In this document: piece after piece, positions 33,501-42,661 of the stretch
How positions within the stretch are numbered: the stretch's first letter is position 1
Layout of the letters: each line of letters starts with the position of its first letter
DNA from: Cladocopium goreaui
Taxonomy: Eukaryota; Sar; Dinophyceae; Suessiales; Symbiodiniaceae
Assembly: GCA_947184155.2 (NCBI GenBank)
Contig: CAMXCT020002335.1
Coordinates: 245,094 to 309,093 of the forward strand
Direction: 5' to 3'
DNA length: 64,000 bases
Notes under the pieces: model-generated
Told to the model about the DNA's origin: nothing
The model's input: only the letters and a program-made list of their open reading frames with translations
The model's database searches: none
Program-made: the position numbers and the translations under genes

Positions 33501-34293
33501 GCTTTGCGGCCGCCAGCTCCTGTCTCAGCATCTGCATCTGGTCATGCAGTTGCTGTCGATCTCCCACCAGCTTCTGGTTGTCCGCTGCAAGAATTGAGAT
33601 CTGCGCCTCAGCACGCTGGGTGGCGGTCATGATCTCACCTTCAGCTTGTCTGGCCAGAATGGCCTTCTCCTGTTGGACCTGTTGCAACTGATGAGCATCC
33701 TTACTTAATTGCTGAACAGCTAGGTCTCTTTCATGCTGAACCTGTGAAATCTGCTGAGACCCTTCTGCATGTATACGCTGCATCGCCAACCGGCTCGCTT
33801 GCTCAGCTTGATTCAACCTAGCCTGGTGTTCCAACTCTATACGCGCCAAATGCGCGTTCATTTTCTCCCTCATCTGTGAAACAGTAGCTTCTACCCGATA
33901 CTGAACCGTGGATTCAACTAAATGCTCCAGCTGCTGAGGGTCAATCATGTTGTGAACGGATTGGGAATGATGTACATTTTGTTGTTGGTGATGGTGCAAT
34001 GTATTTTGTTGAAAATTTTGGGTGTTGTATTGGTTCAACGTTTGACCATCTCTCCCAGTAGCAGTATGCGCAGATGACCGCCCACCAGTCCTCGTGCGCG
34101 CAGCTGAAGACACTTGCACTTCCTGAGGCGGGCTGGAGTCTGCTATCGCTGCTGGACCCGACTGCATCTCTGGTGACTCTGAAGATGTGGAATACTCAAT
34201 CCCTGGACCGACAACTCTGAATGGCGTCGCAGGCACCTCCCTTTTCATGCAGCCAAAGATACAGGGGAAACTACCGCGCAATTGCGCGAACAC
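30502..34293 (-). CDS. gag: Copia Gag-protease
   Basis: 1263 codons. Residues ~110-290 are a long Gln-rich coiled coil (QVQHERDLAVQQLSKDAH) after a Gln/His-rich stretch. A CxxC...CxxC ribbon (FCSCCGSQN...SCWRC) lies near residue 320. The capsid-like helical region spans ~530-760. A CCCH-type finger (CALHAAGHCRFGKRC, then NHH) at ~820 is followed by a Lys/Gly-rich linker (KGGGKAQKGKKGDG), likely for RNA binding. The retropepsin motif LLGDTGAAYD is at ~983. A second Cys cluster (CSQC...CEDC...CVC) sits near the C-terminus. Gag here is more than twice the usual size, and a single CCCH finger replaces the usual CCHC knuckle. It ends 88 bp inside the Pol frame. Confidence 0.88.
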   Translation of the reverse strand: MFAQLRGSFPCIFGCMKREVPATPFRVVGPGIEYSTSSESPEMQSGPAAIADSSPPQEVQVSSAARTRTGGRSSAHTATGRDGQTLNQYNTQNFQQNTLHHHQQQNVHHSQSVHNMIDPQQLEHLVESTVQYRVEATVSQMREKMNAHLARIELEHQARLNQAEQASRLAMQRIHAEGSQQISQVQHERDLAVQQLSKDAHQLQQVQQEKAILARQAEGEIMTATQRAEAQISILAADNQKLVGDRQQLHDQMQMLRQELAAAKQQLMNKDLLSYASSVVGSPPMMNPFDIPAVQGSPASEHLSVRACSVASMSPMEVMFCSCCGSQNVIGRPSCWRCATMFSLATANNGTDRFQGPGLPSPSMPPPSDAPSMRSQIFQDPLGACNAADSTVSACAGIPPIPLVGCTGALGNVPVGGRCDVGFQKHQIQYDPNGPRIQAGHIVPQQPFRDDQRGISRPPSIPENVATSSAKFYRMNSSTNSQGSTDGTGSHQGDVGNGGRTDGGDPPSGGWLLPGEKDENVFKIKHLKGIQITRLPNDATSCREWRAAFLAAVSRIDLTDRDVLVKFCVHCMDGGRGRKFREELQASTAFTMFSKHVAAELIKPEVLATNTDLAHELTSWVEECATKQEGPKGMPLMNLIISFYETGTDSSVALSQMHLLSLQLTGKSLKEVGDFVKKTNYVLHGLKPEDRPAENTLYAWLWHQVKRVPMLNRVTERVRNSKANSKKRTFDWLWAQIAEELRERRHDSNFENVSKGLQSNPPSQLALPAQQHEQSGKASANKPKHESKGNAPAAAGPLDVGKVNHEKNRKAPCALHAAGHCRFGKRCRNHHQGEPGSDAAKKAFTEHQQSMLSSKGGQKGSEKGDGKGSKGGGKAQKGKKGDGKATKGAAASAPPATAAAAAVASTVTITEVDGQKVMAAWKGFCDFCSKALPSMSVFLKLSVPILATLISSIVDSPKFECVSAASALHPCVEQFRSMSIELLGDTGAAYDIGSLHAIQEQGIDPELLKPWIGCLQNPVRFATGGGPQTSHEELKLYAKRVGDLKLHLLEHCPLAMSIGQQIKRGRTFIWRHGEAPYIVLDHKRCRVWCPLEHRWYAKRVQNNVPIFAIEPQQLAGVPQQGATSTAEAAPAEAVKPVAEEHDKPEYQEAAVCSQCVGDATSIFCEDCMERQYACVCDLYPDDHDNNNKRGMDLVAPARGHDNVSHDLILYQDPPQVEPVQEHSKKAKRKAQRRRKWESATTTGQGVPVKGRSMEFPSMRWFWT

Positions 34294-34516
34294 CCAAACA
34301 AATTACAAATGAATTTAATCGCGCAAGCGCGAGCGATCAAGATGACGAGAAATTCCGCGCAACGCGCGTTCAGACAAAGATATACCAACGACTACCGCGC
34401 AAGCGCGATCTACAAAGGGCAACGAAAACACTTGAAGGGCTGCTGCCAAACACTGACAAACAAAAATCAATCCTGACACTTCTCACAGGGAATCAAAGTT
34501 TACCAGGAGTGCCAAC
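34294..34516 (-). promoter_or_regulatory. ORF1-Gag spacer with GCGC stem-loops
   Basis: Four short palindromic units (CGCGCAATTGCGCG at 34275, GCGCAAGCGC at 34321, CCGCGCAACGCGCG at 34355, CCGCGCAAGCGCG at 34394) lie in or at the edge of this spacer, and a related ACGCGCCAAGCGCG overlaps the ORF1 start at 35997. Possibly RNA structures for translation or packaging; function inferred only. Confidence 0.4.
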
Positions 34517-35995
34517 TCACGCCAATGACTTCAAATAGGACGGCAATGGCACCGAATCAATGTCAGTTCTTCGGATCAACCGCTCCAAAGGCCGAAGGCT
34601 ATCACTTGGCGATCTGCTGTCAGTTGTGATGGCAACCACCTTGGACCCACGTGCACGATTGACTTGCAACTGAAGGATGTCGTTGCAGAGGGCACGCTGA
34701 TCGTCCACAAAAATGGCAATGCCAAGCTCCTTGACCAGTTCAGCCTTTGACTGGGTATGCCCAGTCACACTGGGTCCCTTTGTCCAATCTGAGGTGCGCT
34801 TGCGAGGCACAATGCAGATGTCCTTGAACGGACGTTGCAATCTTTGCTCCAAAGCTCGAGCTGCTGTCAACGTGGTGTTTTGCGTGGCCAATGCACTGCT
34901 GAATGACACCACGCAAAGATCCCAGCCTTTGTTCAACAAGTCCCTGAGGATCGCAATGCTGGATGCCGGAACAAAACCCTCCAGAGCACCACCGTCAGTT
35001 TCACGCTCGTGGCTCAAAGTCTTATGCCAGTCCAATCCAATCAAAGGTCTCTCAGTAGATCTTGCCCCTGACGCCGTGGAAGATGGTGCAATGTCCGCAA
35101 CAACCTCCGAGGACTTTGCAGCAGCCTTGGCTGGCTTCAACTGAACAGTCCTCTCCTGGAGAGACTTGGGCTTTGCAACCTCCGACTCGGCCCCTTTTGC
35201 AAGCTCCTTGGCCTTGCGAACAGGAGTGATCTTCACAGTGCGCTCTGGCGCAGCTGGTGTTGTGGTAGCACAGGATGAAGGAGCAGATGAGGACGCTGTA
35301 GATGGTGCAGACCCAACAGGCTTTGTCGAAGACGATGGCTTTGCCGTGTCAACGGAAGACGGTCTCGAGGCCACCTTCCTTGTTTCAGCCTTTCTCTGCT
35401 TCGGAGATCTCGGCTTCTTCGGCACCTTGGGCTCTGCTTCCACTGGAGCAACTGTAGGAGCAGGCACCTTTGAAGCAGCAGCTGAAAACGGTTTGGACCT
35501 CCGCGGCAAAGGAGACCTAGATCGCCTCTTTGCAGGCGGTGCCGCCTTCGGCGGTGTCTCAGGGGCCCTTGAACCCGCCTCGGTGTGTTCCACCCACACC
35601 CACGACAATTGCCACTCACCACTGGCACCCCCAGTGGGCGTAGGTGGAGGAGCGATGGGTCGTGCCGGCACCGATACAGAAGAGCTCGATGTAATCACAC
35701 GTCGAGATGACAAGGATCTGACCGATTCTGTGTGATGCACTGTCCTTGCCGGCGGTGGCGGCACAGGCACAGGCACAGCAGCAGCTGAAACCTCCTTGGC
35801 TACCGCGCCAGCTTCTGCAGCCGACCTCGAGCGCTCTTCGCGCCTACGTTGACCCTCCCTGTCTATTTCGTATTGCTCCGGGTCGAAGTAGTCTAAGTGG
35901 CTTACCAAGCCAGCAGCTTTTCGAGCAACCTGCGATCTGCGAAAAGGATCTCCACCACGTCTTCCACGCTCACGTTTTGGAGGCTGTTCCGACAT
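34517..35995 (-). CDS. Copia ORF1: basic Pro/Ser-rich protein with HAD-phosphatase-like domain
   Basis: 493 codons from the ATG at 35995 (the frame is open to 36097; the shorter start gives MSEQPPKRERGRRGG). Residues ~1-320 are low-complexity, basic and Pro/Ala/Ser-rich. The C-terminal ~165 residues resemble a HAD-superfamily hydrolase. Motif I is PLIGLDWHKTL (Asp nucleophile, DxHxT instead of DxDxT), motif II is the Ser of LCVVSFSS, motif III the Lys in SKAELVKELG, and motif IV is IFVDDQ (Asp-Asp). HAD enzymes use the first Asp to form a phospho-enzyme. Polynucleotide 3'-phosphatases are one subgroup, so end-repair of cDNA or RNA is a possible role (inference). It is the first ORF after the primer site and is intact. 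Copia elements do not normally encode such a protein. Confidence 0.7.
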   Translation of the reverse strand: MSEQPPKRERGRRGGDPFRRSQVARKAAGLVSHLDYFDPEQYEIDREGQRRREERSRSAAEAGAVAKEVSAAAVPVPVPPPPARTVHHTESVRSLSSRRVITSSSSVSVPARPIAPPPTPTGGASGEWQLSWVWVEHTEAGSRAPETPPKAAPPAKRRSRSPLPRRSKPFSAAASKVPAPTVAPVEAEPKVPKKPRSPKQRKAETRKVASRPSSVDTAKPSSSTKPVGSAPSTASSSAPSSCATTTPAAPERTVKITPVRKAKELAKGAESEVAKPKSLQERTVQLKPAKAAAKSSEVVADIAPSSTASGARSTERPLIGLDWHKTLSHERETDGGALEGFVPASSIAILRDLLNKGWDLCVVSFSSALATQNTTLTAARALEQRLQRPFKDICIVPRKRTSDWTKGPSVTGHTQSKAELVKELGIAIFVDDQRALCNDILQLQVNRARGSKVVAITTDSRSPSDSLRPLERLIRRTDIDSVPLPSYLKSLA

Positions 35996-36117
35996 TACGC
36001 GCCAAGCGCGATCAATGATCAAGATGGTGTAATGCAGTGAAAATGCTTGATCTACTCTGCAACCAAATTGTTTCGAAAGTTCAGTCTCACAACCCAATAG
36101 TGATAGTGAAGATAGAG

Positions 36118-36136
36118 CCGTGTACGGCTGATAACC
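36118..36136 (-). promoter_or_regulatory. Primer binding site of the copia element
   Basis: Directly after the 5' LTR the element strand reads GGTTATCAGCCGTACACGG. It lacks the usual TGG of a tRNA 3' end. Its complement looks like an anticodon arm (GG, loop CTGATAA, CC), as in Drosophila copia, which primes from an internal half-tRNA. Confidence 0.55.
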
Positions 36137-36535
36137 AGATAAGATCAGAGAAACACACCTGATTCCTGAATCCAGTATAAATAAGATATATCGCGACAGG
36201 CGCGTTCAATGCAAGTTGAAATCACAAATGGACAAATGCAAGTGCAGTTGGATGCAAACACAATGCAGAATCAAGGCAACAAAGCAATGCAGTTGGAAGC
36301 GAACACGCAATGAAACCTTTTTGTCCGAGTGTTTTCTTGAGCCAAACAGCATGTTCAGCAAAGTTCAGCAAGGCTACAAACTATGCGAGTTTGAACTCAT
36401 GTTCTTCTGAACTAGTTAAGCCTATTGCCGGAAGACAAGTAACTGATACAAGTCTACAATTGCAAATGACATCAAGGGTGCTAGAGGAAAGCTCACATGA
36501 GAAATATACACTGTACCATGCGAGTATTTTCAACT
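36137..36535 (-). repeat. 5' LTR of the copia element
   Basis: Matches the 3' LTR over 399 bp with no difference seen by eye. Element-strand TTTGGCTCAAG at 36336-36346. Confidence 0.93.
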
Positions 36536-36807
36536 TCATCTTCATTCATTTTCGCTAATGATTGTAGTTTACTGACTCAGTCTAGTTCCATGGATTATTG
36601 TCCATAGCCGCAATGCCATTTTAACCACAACAATGGGGAAAATCCACTATAATCAGCATTTTACATGCTTCATCATCTCCATTCCATTCACATGAAATCC
36701 ATGAGAAAAAAACCACGGCATGGAAATTTTCCATGGTAGCCATGGTTGCCACCTGATAGCTGGTCGCTTTTTGCCATTCCCATCAGCCCTGAGGGTATCC
36801 TGGCAAC
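36536..36807. other. Non-coding flank
   Basis: Begins with the TCATC target duplication. Unique sequence, no gene seen. Confidence 0.5.
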
Positions 36808-36860
36808 CCGCAGCCTTCAAAGTGCTCTTTGCCCCTCTCTTCTCCTCCCGCCACGGCGTC
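36808..36860 (-). CDS. Candidate internal exon of unknown host gene
   Basis: Minus strand: acceptor GTGCGCTAG after a T-run, 53 nt, donor GCGG|GTTGCC. It reads DAVAGGEERGKEHFEGC. Good composition and splice pair. It lies 0.3 kb upstream of the copia insertion. Confidence 0.5.
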
Positions 36861-36902
36861 CTAGCGCACTGAGCCAGGCACGGCGAAAAAAAAAAGATGC
36901 TG

Positions 36903-37045
36903 TGGTTTGATGTGGATTTATTGGTGAGATATAGGTGATTTATAGGGATTTATAGGGATGTATAAGGATTTGTAGGATTTATAGGGATTTATAGGGATTT
37001 GTCGGGATTTGTCGAGATTTATAGGGATTTATAGGATAGAGTTGG
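36903..37045. repeat. Short tandem repeat GGGATTTATA
   Basis: About 12 imperfect units of GGGATTTATA with TGT or CGG variants. The reverse-complement unit recurs at 39578-39640. Confidence 0.75.
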
Positions 37046-37899
37046 GATTGCAAACCATTGGTGTCCCCTTAAACATGACAGACTGTGGATGATTTTGTGG
37101 TCCCCCAGTTTCGGAAACCCAATTTGAGGTATCGGTCAAAACATCAAAACTCTGTCTATCCCGAGGAAGGTTCGGAAGGGTCGGCACCCAAACATACCAA
37201 GAGTTCATTTGTGCCAATAGAATCTACAACTCATCCCCCTGTAAGGGTCATCTGAGAGAAAAATGTTCACATGTTAGCTGATCGATCCATTGAAATGGGA
37301 ATACCTTGCCACCCATGAAAGTCTATGCTGCTCAGCCCCCTCCGCCTTGTATTGGAGCGCATATTTGTCGGGGAAGAAGCCTTTCTCAACCTTAGCCCAA
37401 AGAAAAGTCTGCGAAACATTGCGAAACGAGCAATGGCCCGCAGTTCAGATGAAAACCCTGAGACGCACGAGAACTTCGACGTGAAGGGAAACATAGCATA
37501 GCATGTCCAATAAACATCAATAAACAATATCATGAGAAAAAATACGAACTCCCCATTCCGAAACGTCAAGAATATCACTCGAGGAAGTCCAAGGGCTCCG
37601 TTACGTGGGGGTGCAGGCCAGGGACTAATTGGATATAACTATCAGATGGTTGGGAAACTCTAGGTAGCTCCTTGGCTCCCAGCTCCTTGGCTCCTCATTT
37701 AGGAAGTATACTAGGAAGAAAGAAAATACCCCCAGCTCCGAATCGCTCCCTCCCAACCACTGGATTTTGTCTAAAAACACTAGTAGTGGATCCTAAGTCA
37801 TGGGGCTAAAGATATATATATATATCTCTCATTCATATTTTATAGATGGATTTTCCATAAAATAAACCAGCCAACCATTGTTATAGATGGATTTCCCAT
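37046..37899. other. Non-coding stretch
   Basis: No convincing exon. Short open frames at 37290-37480 show no domain. Confidence 0.45.
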
Positions 37900-38035
37900 A
37901 TCATCACCATCATCATCATCATCATCATCATCAATCATATATCATATATCATATATCATAAAACAACAATAATAGTAATTATATATTATATAGATGTATG
38001 TTACTTGTGCTGATATAACCCCAACCAACCATCAA
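37900..38035. repeat. Second copy of the TCA-headed dispersed repeat
   Basis: CATCATCAT array, ATATATC units, then CATAAAACAACAAT and ACTTGTGCTGATATAACCC, matching 13640-13785. Confidence 0.8.
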
Positions 38036-39577
38036 TATTTTAATAGGATGTTCCATGAAATAAACCAACCAACCAGCGATAAAGGGGTACCCCCATGACT
38101 ATAGAAATGCTCAGCAGCCGACCCGTAGAGCCACCCAAGGCTGTGAGGGCCAGCGGAAGTCGGCATCTTCCTGACAGGCTGGGATCTAATGTAACGGAAT
38201 ATACATACACACGGTGTGTGTGTGTATATATATATGTGTGTGTGTACATATACTGTATACATGTGTATATTATATATATATATACGATGTAAGATAATAT
38301 GACAGAATACAATGCAATGCAATGCAATGCAATGCATACATACATACTGTGTATATTATGTATGTATAAATATATACATGTATAACAAAGCATAGCCATG
38401 GATCATGGATCTAAACTAAACTTTGGTACTGTCCAAAAAGGGGTGATTTTCCCCCCAAAGATTGAAATGGTCGTTCCGTCGGAAAAACGACTGAAAATCA
38501 GGTGTCAAAACAGCAGATGGAATGGGGTGCTTTAAGACAAAGCCAAAAATCAATGAGTTGTGGCAGGAGATTCTGGGCACGAAAATTACTCTGTTAACTC
38601 AAGAAAAGTTGCAAAAATTGGCATGGAAACACCAATTTTATGACGTGTTGAAGGGGGGGTTGCAGGACAAAAATGGGAATCGAAGGAACACATTGGACAG
38701 GCGCATCCCATCCAGCATCTGGAAGGTTTTTTCATGGAGCCTGTTCAGAATGTCTAGTCTATGTGTGTACGTAAGAATTTTCCATGTACGTGTGCATTGA
38801 TACATGTAGCTACGTACATATAGTATGTACGTACCCTAATAATCCTTGTACTATACATGTAATATATATATATATATATATTAGATAGTTATATATATAT
38901 TAGTCAGTTTTATGTGTATATATATATATTATACTGTATATATATATATATATTCTAGATATAAATAATTATACAGCGCGTATTTTGCCAGTCTCTCCGG
39001 AAGTGTCCGTTTTCGACCAGGTGGCGGCCATAAATCCAATCTCTTTTTTTTGAATGGGTCAGTCCCGATGGGCCCTCAAATGAGAATGTGGACCCACATC
39101 CATGTGTTGTATGTGAACACATTTTTTGCTATTATACAAGTTGCGTTTGTGAATATGGTTGGTTTTTTTTGGTATTTAGGGCACATCGCAATTCTTTCAC
39201 GGTGATTACAAAACGGTTCGAACATACTTCATAACCTCAGTCCGACCTGGTAAACTGGAAAGTTTCCCATTGTTGCTGGTAAGTGGTAAGCAAGTGGGGT
39301 GAATTTGCCTATGAATGGATGTGTGTGTTGGCCTGTCCAAAATAAGGTACCCTATTCCATGCCATGGTCTATCAATATATATATACCCATCCAAAATCAT
39401 CAAAATTGTGGTTTTTGGCGGTCAAGTCCATTTTCAGACACACCTATATTTCATATTCAGTTGGTTCATATCCTCAATATCTCCCCATCAAATTGTTAAG
39501 TTATGTTAAGTTAGGACTATTTTCCAATAGATCCCGTGACTATCCATCGAATTGTGTGTGTGGTTTTAATTGCAGCA
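38036..39577. other. Mostly non-coding; GC island at 38110-38190
   Basis: The island has a minus-strand acceptor (ATCCCAG) and a GTGGCT donor about 45 nt later, and one frame reads CQEDADFRWPSQPW, so it may be an exon. TA microsatellites lie at 38215-38400 and 38860-38965. The rest shows nothing recognisable. Confidence 0.35.
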
Positions 39578-39640
39578 TATAAATCCCTATAAATCCCTAT
39601 GAATCCCTATGAATCCCTATGAATCCCTATAAATTAACAC
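39578..39640. repeat. Tandem AAATCCCTAT / GAATCCCTAT repeat
   Basis: Five to six units; reverse complement of the 36903 array. Confidence 0.75.
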
Positions 39641-39794
39641 ATACTAACACTAGTTTCCCATTAAAATTCCTATGATCCAAGAGACAGCCTCGCGTTGCGC
39701 TTCCTCGATTTCCTGGCGTTGGCGTTGGCGTTGCCAGTTCCAAGTTCGAATGATTCATCTGGATCATTACCATATAGTTATAATATGTTATAAC

Positions 39795-39905
39795 TATAAT
39801 AGTTGTAGTAGATATTAGTAGATATTAGTAGATAGTAGATATTAGTAGATATTAGTAGATATTAGTAGATAGTAGATATTAGTAGATATTAGTAGATGTA
39901 GTAGT
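39795..39905. repeat. AGTAGATATT microsatellite
   Basis: About ten imperfect AGTAGATATT units with AGTAGATAGTAG interruptions. Confidence 0.85.
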
Positions 39906-40302
39906 CAGAACATATAGTAATTATATATACAATTGTATATATATATAATGTGGGGTCCATTTCTTCAAGATACCATGTTCTTTTGTAAACCTAACAATGA
40001 AGCAATCCCAATATTACCTTAAAATGGGCGGCTCACGTCTGAAAAGCCTAGCTTCTACAATACAGAACTATGCCAGATGCGTGATAAAAATAAGGGAGAT
40101 CAACCCTCCCATGGCCCTACTGCGATAGAAAGCTTACACAAATACTTCTGCCGTTCCAGAAGACTTTTCAGGATTTCTTTCCCGTTTCTGCATATCACTG
40201 TGACCTGGCATACCTGGCATTCGATTGCTTCGACCCAGGTTATTTGGGATTATATTTGAAACCTCCCAAAACAATTTTGGCCAACAGTGTCTTGTGATTC
40301 TC

Positions 40303-40347
40303 CCATCTTTTCCAGACAGGCCGTCAGGCTCCTCGTCCGCGTCGAGT
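40303..40347 (-). CDS. Candidate short exon
   Basis: Minus strand: acceptor CATTCCGGTCAG, about 45 nt reading LDADEEPDGLSGKDG, then GAGAATC (a GA-type donor would be needed). Acidic and protein-like. Weak support. Confidence 0.3.
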
Positions 40348-41081
40348 CTGACCGGAATGGGTTGTAGAGGCGGTCGCGACGGAAACGGCGTCAAAAAGGG
40401 GGGCGACAAGGCCTCGGTCAGAAAGTGATGGAGCAACTCATAGCAACTCATGGGACTTAGGGGAAAATAGCCATTGCGCTACACCAGCAGGGGTTGGATA
40501 TGGATAGCGGCCGCGGAGCAGAAATTTATTGGGATAAGGGAAGCTTCACAAGTTGCTGCAACAGGGAGAAATCTTATTTTGAGAGCTGGACTAGGATCAA
40601 AACTGTAGTGTTTACACTGTTGCACCTCAACAAAATAAGAAAACATACGTATTGCTATGGGTAGAATCTTGCGTGCCCAAAAAGTCGGGTGGTGTACTAG
40701 CAAACAAGAATTATTCAATTGGTCGGTCCGGGCTGACACAAGACCAAAAATTCATGACCCAGTTTTTGGGGCGACACACCCACCCGATGCTAAGGCCGTC
40801 TCCTTACTATTTGAGAAGGCGCGCTTGCCCACATATGGATAGCGTGCATCCACACGGACGCAGTACCTGAGGGTGGAGCTACAACGAAGGCGGCTGGGTG
40901 TTCGGTATTCAGTTCCACCCCTGCATTTTCAAATCCCCAAGAACCAAACCAACAAAGTCACCAAAAAAGAATAGTTACAACATAGTTACAAAATAGTTAC
41001 AACTGGACATTGACCTTACCCCAAACATCCCCTTTTTTCGATCAAAAAAGCTGGGCTTCACCGCTTCACCGAGCGCCAGAC

Positions 41082-41154
41082 CATTGGTTGGGCAACAGGC
41101 CTCGCAGAGACTGGGCGACCTGATCCACCTTGTCTTGGATCTGCACCACGCCCG
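41082..41154 (-). CDS. Candidate exon, coiled-coil-like
   Basis: Minus strand: acceptor GAGATTGTAG after a long pyrimidine-rich stretch, 73 nt, donor AATG|GTCTGG. It reads GVVQIQDKVDQVAQSLRGLL, then PNQ. If the donor is not used, the frame reaches a TGA at 41066, which would make it a terminal exon. Heptad-like. Host protein unknown. Confidence 0.45.
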
Positions 41155-41467
41155 CTACAATCTCGGCCAGAGGGAGCCACAAAAAGCACCGAGGTAGCCA
41201 AGAAAGGAAAACATTGGTGATATGTCGAATTAAAGTAACTTAAAATAAAAGAAACTTATCGGAATAATGATAACACTGATATACACTACTAATATTTTTG
41301 GGGTGGTGCCTTTTTTTTCTGCAAGACATTTCTTTTAGAAGGGGTTTTCGGGTACCCTTCTACTCAACAACCTGGTCCCACACCACTGATCCTCAGAGAT
41401 GAAGAAAGAAGGTAACACTTAGCTGGCGTGGACTTTTTCAAATTTCTTTCTCACCATGCAAAGGTAA

Positions 41468-41571
41468 TACCCTCTGGTGAACTAACATAGCAATGGAAAA
41501 TCACCATTTTTAATGGGAAAATCTACTATCAATGGCCATTTTCCATTGCTATGTTAGTTCACCAGAGGGTA
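41468..41571. mobile_element. Family 1 inverted-repeat element
   Basis: 104 bp, nearly perfect: TACCCTCTGGTGAACTAACA ... GTTAGTTCACCAGAGGGTA. The A>G change in one arm is matched by a compensating change in the other. Confidence 0.88.
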
Positions 41572-41870
41572 ACTCCCATAAATTAAAATATGACCCCTGT
41601 AACTATGATTATATCTCCACTTATAGCTGGAACTGCACCTCCAAGTATGGTTTACGGAACGGTTTACCGTAAACATATCCGTATAGTTTCCATTGATATA
41701 GTTCATGTACATCAATCCATATTCCAAAGAATGAAATGCTGGAGAAACTTCCACCATGCCTGCACTTGCAAAGAAAACCCTGGATGGTACAAAGCGCCAT
41801 GAAAAACACATACCCTGCAGTCGTCAGCAGAAAAAGCCCAGAGGGCGCATATCTGGGGCTTTCCCAAGTC

Positions 41871-41955
41871 ATGGGGGTACCCAGAAATGAATGGTTGATA
41901 CTGGAAAATCCCATTAAAACGGATGACAAAAATGGGGTGCCCCGTAAACCCCTAA
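41871..41955. mobile_element. Family 3 inverted-repeat element
   Basis: ATGGGGGTACCCAGAAATG, core GGAAAATCCCATTAAAACGG, then GGGGTGCCCCGTAAACCCC. Confidence 0.5.
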
Positions 41956-42229
41956 GTGGTTTAATAAAAAAGTAGTCTTTGATACTCAAAAAGCATTTTG
42001 GGCCTAGGAAAACCATACTGCAGAAAGTGGATAGGTGAAAGGGAATTATGAAAATCCCAAATCTGGAGAAACATATGGGGTCTTAAAATCATCGTGCCCC
42101 TAACTCCACTGGTGAATGATCGTTGTTCCTATGAAAATTGCCTTTTTGGGGCTATACCCGAGTGACAAAGCCATGTGTGGATCCACATATGTCCACATAT
42201 GTCCACATGTTGCCGAATCCACATTGACA

Positions 42230-42420
42230 TTCCGAAGACTTGAGCTTCCGACTCCAACTTTATCCCATTGAGGAATGGCATCCGGATCTGCCAATCCGAA
42301 CCACAACAGCAACGCACCCAGAGGCTTGAACATCATTTTCCACTGCCCCGAATGTGCAGCCCCCTCTTGAGTATCTTCACAGCCGATCTTAACGGGAGTA
42401 AAACCCCGCTGAGTCCATGA
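42230..42420 (-). CDS. Candidate exon(s) in a 134-codon open stretch
   Basis: Minus strand, open from 42504 to 42100. The central part has protein-like composition (GQWKMMFKPLGALLLWFG, DPDAIPQWDKVGVGSSS). Internal GTGCGT and TTGGCAG signals 30 bp apart could mark a very short intron, or the stretch is one exon. No domain recognised. Confidence 0.35.
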
Positions 42421-42661
42421 TAGACTCTTGGTCCAATTCCCAGTCTTGTTGGTCCAAACGCACATCATTGTTGGATCATTGGGGATTAACCTCTTGCTAC
42501 GCATGATGACTCAAGTAGACCTTTCAAAAGGACCAAGGGGTCAAAACAAGCAAGCGCATCGCAGAAAAGTGAATGATCTGAGTTCCAAATGATTGCCAAA
42601 ATCTACTACTTTGTGGTTCGATTTTTTCCTAAGAGCCAAACATTGATCAAAACAAGCAAGT

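Larger units (their letters stand above)
25781..36535 (-). mobile_element. Complete Ty1/copia LTR retrotransposon with HAD-like ORF1
   Basis: 10,755 bp on the minus strand. It is bounded by two 399-bp LTRs that look identical by eye and by a 5-bp target duplication TCATC (25776-25780 and 36536-36540). Order 5' to 3': LTR, primer site, ORF1 (HAD-like), Gag-protease, Pol (methyltransferase-like, integrase, RT, RNase H), polypurine tract, LTR. All ORFs are intact, so insertion is recent. Integrase precedes RT, which defines Ty1/copia. At nearly 11 kb it is about twice the typical 5-kb copia length because of ORF1, the long Gag and the extra Pol domain. Confidence 0.95.

Noticed and set aside
35166..35735. 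189-codon plus-strand frame
   Set aside because: Antisense shadow of the low-complexity part of ORF1; Gly/Asp/Ala bias only.
36903..37045. Telomeric repeat
   Set aside because: The unit is GGGATTTATA and not the TTTAGGG expected for dinoflagellates.
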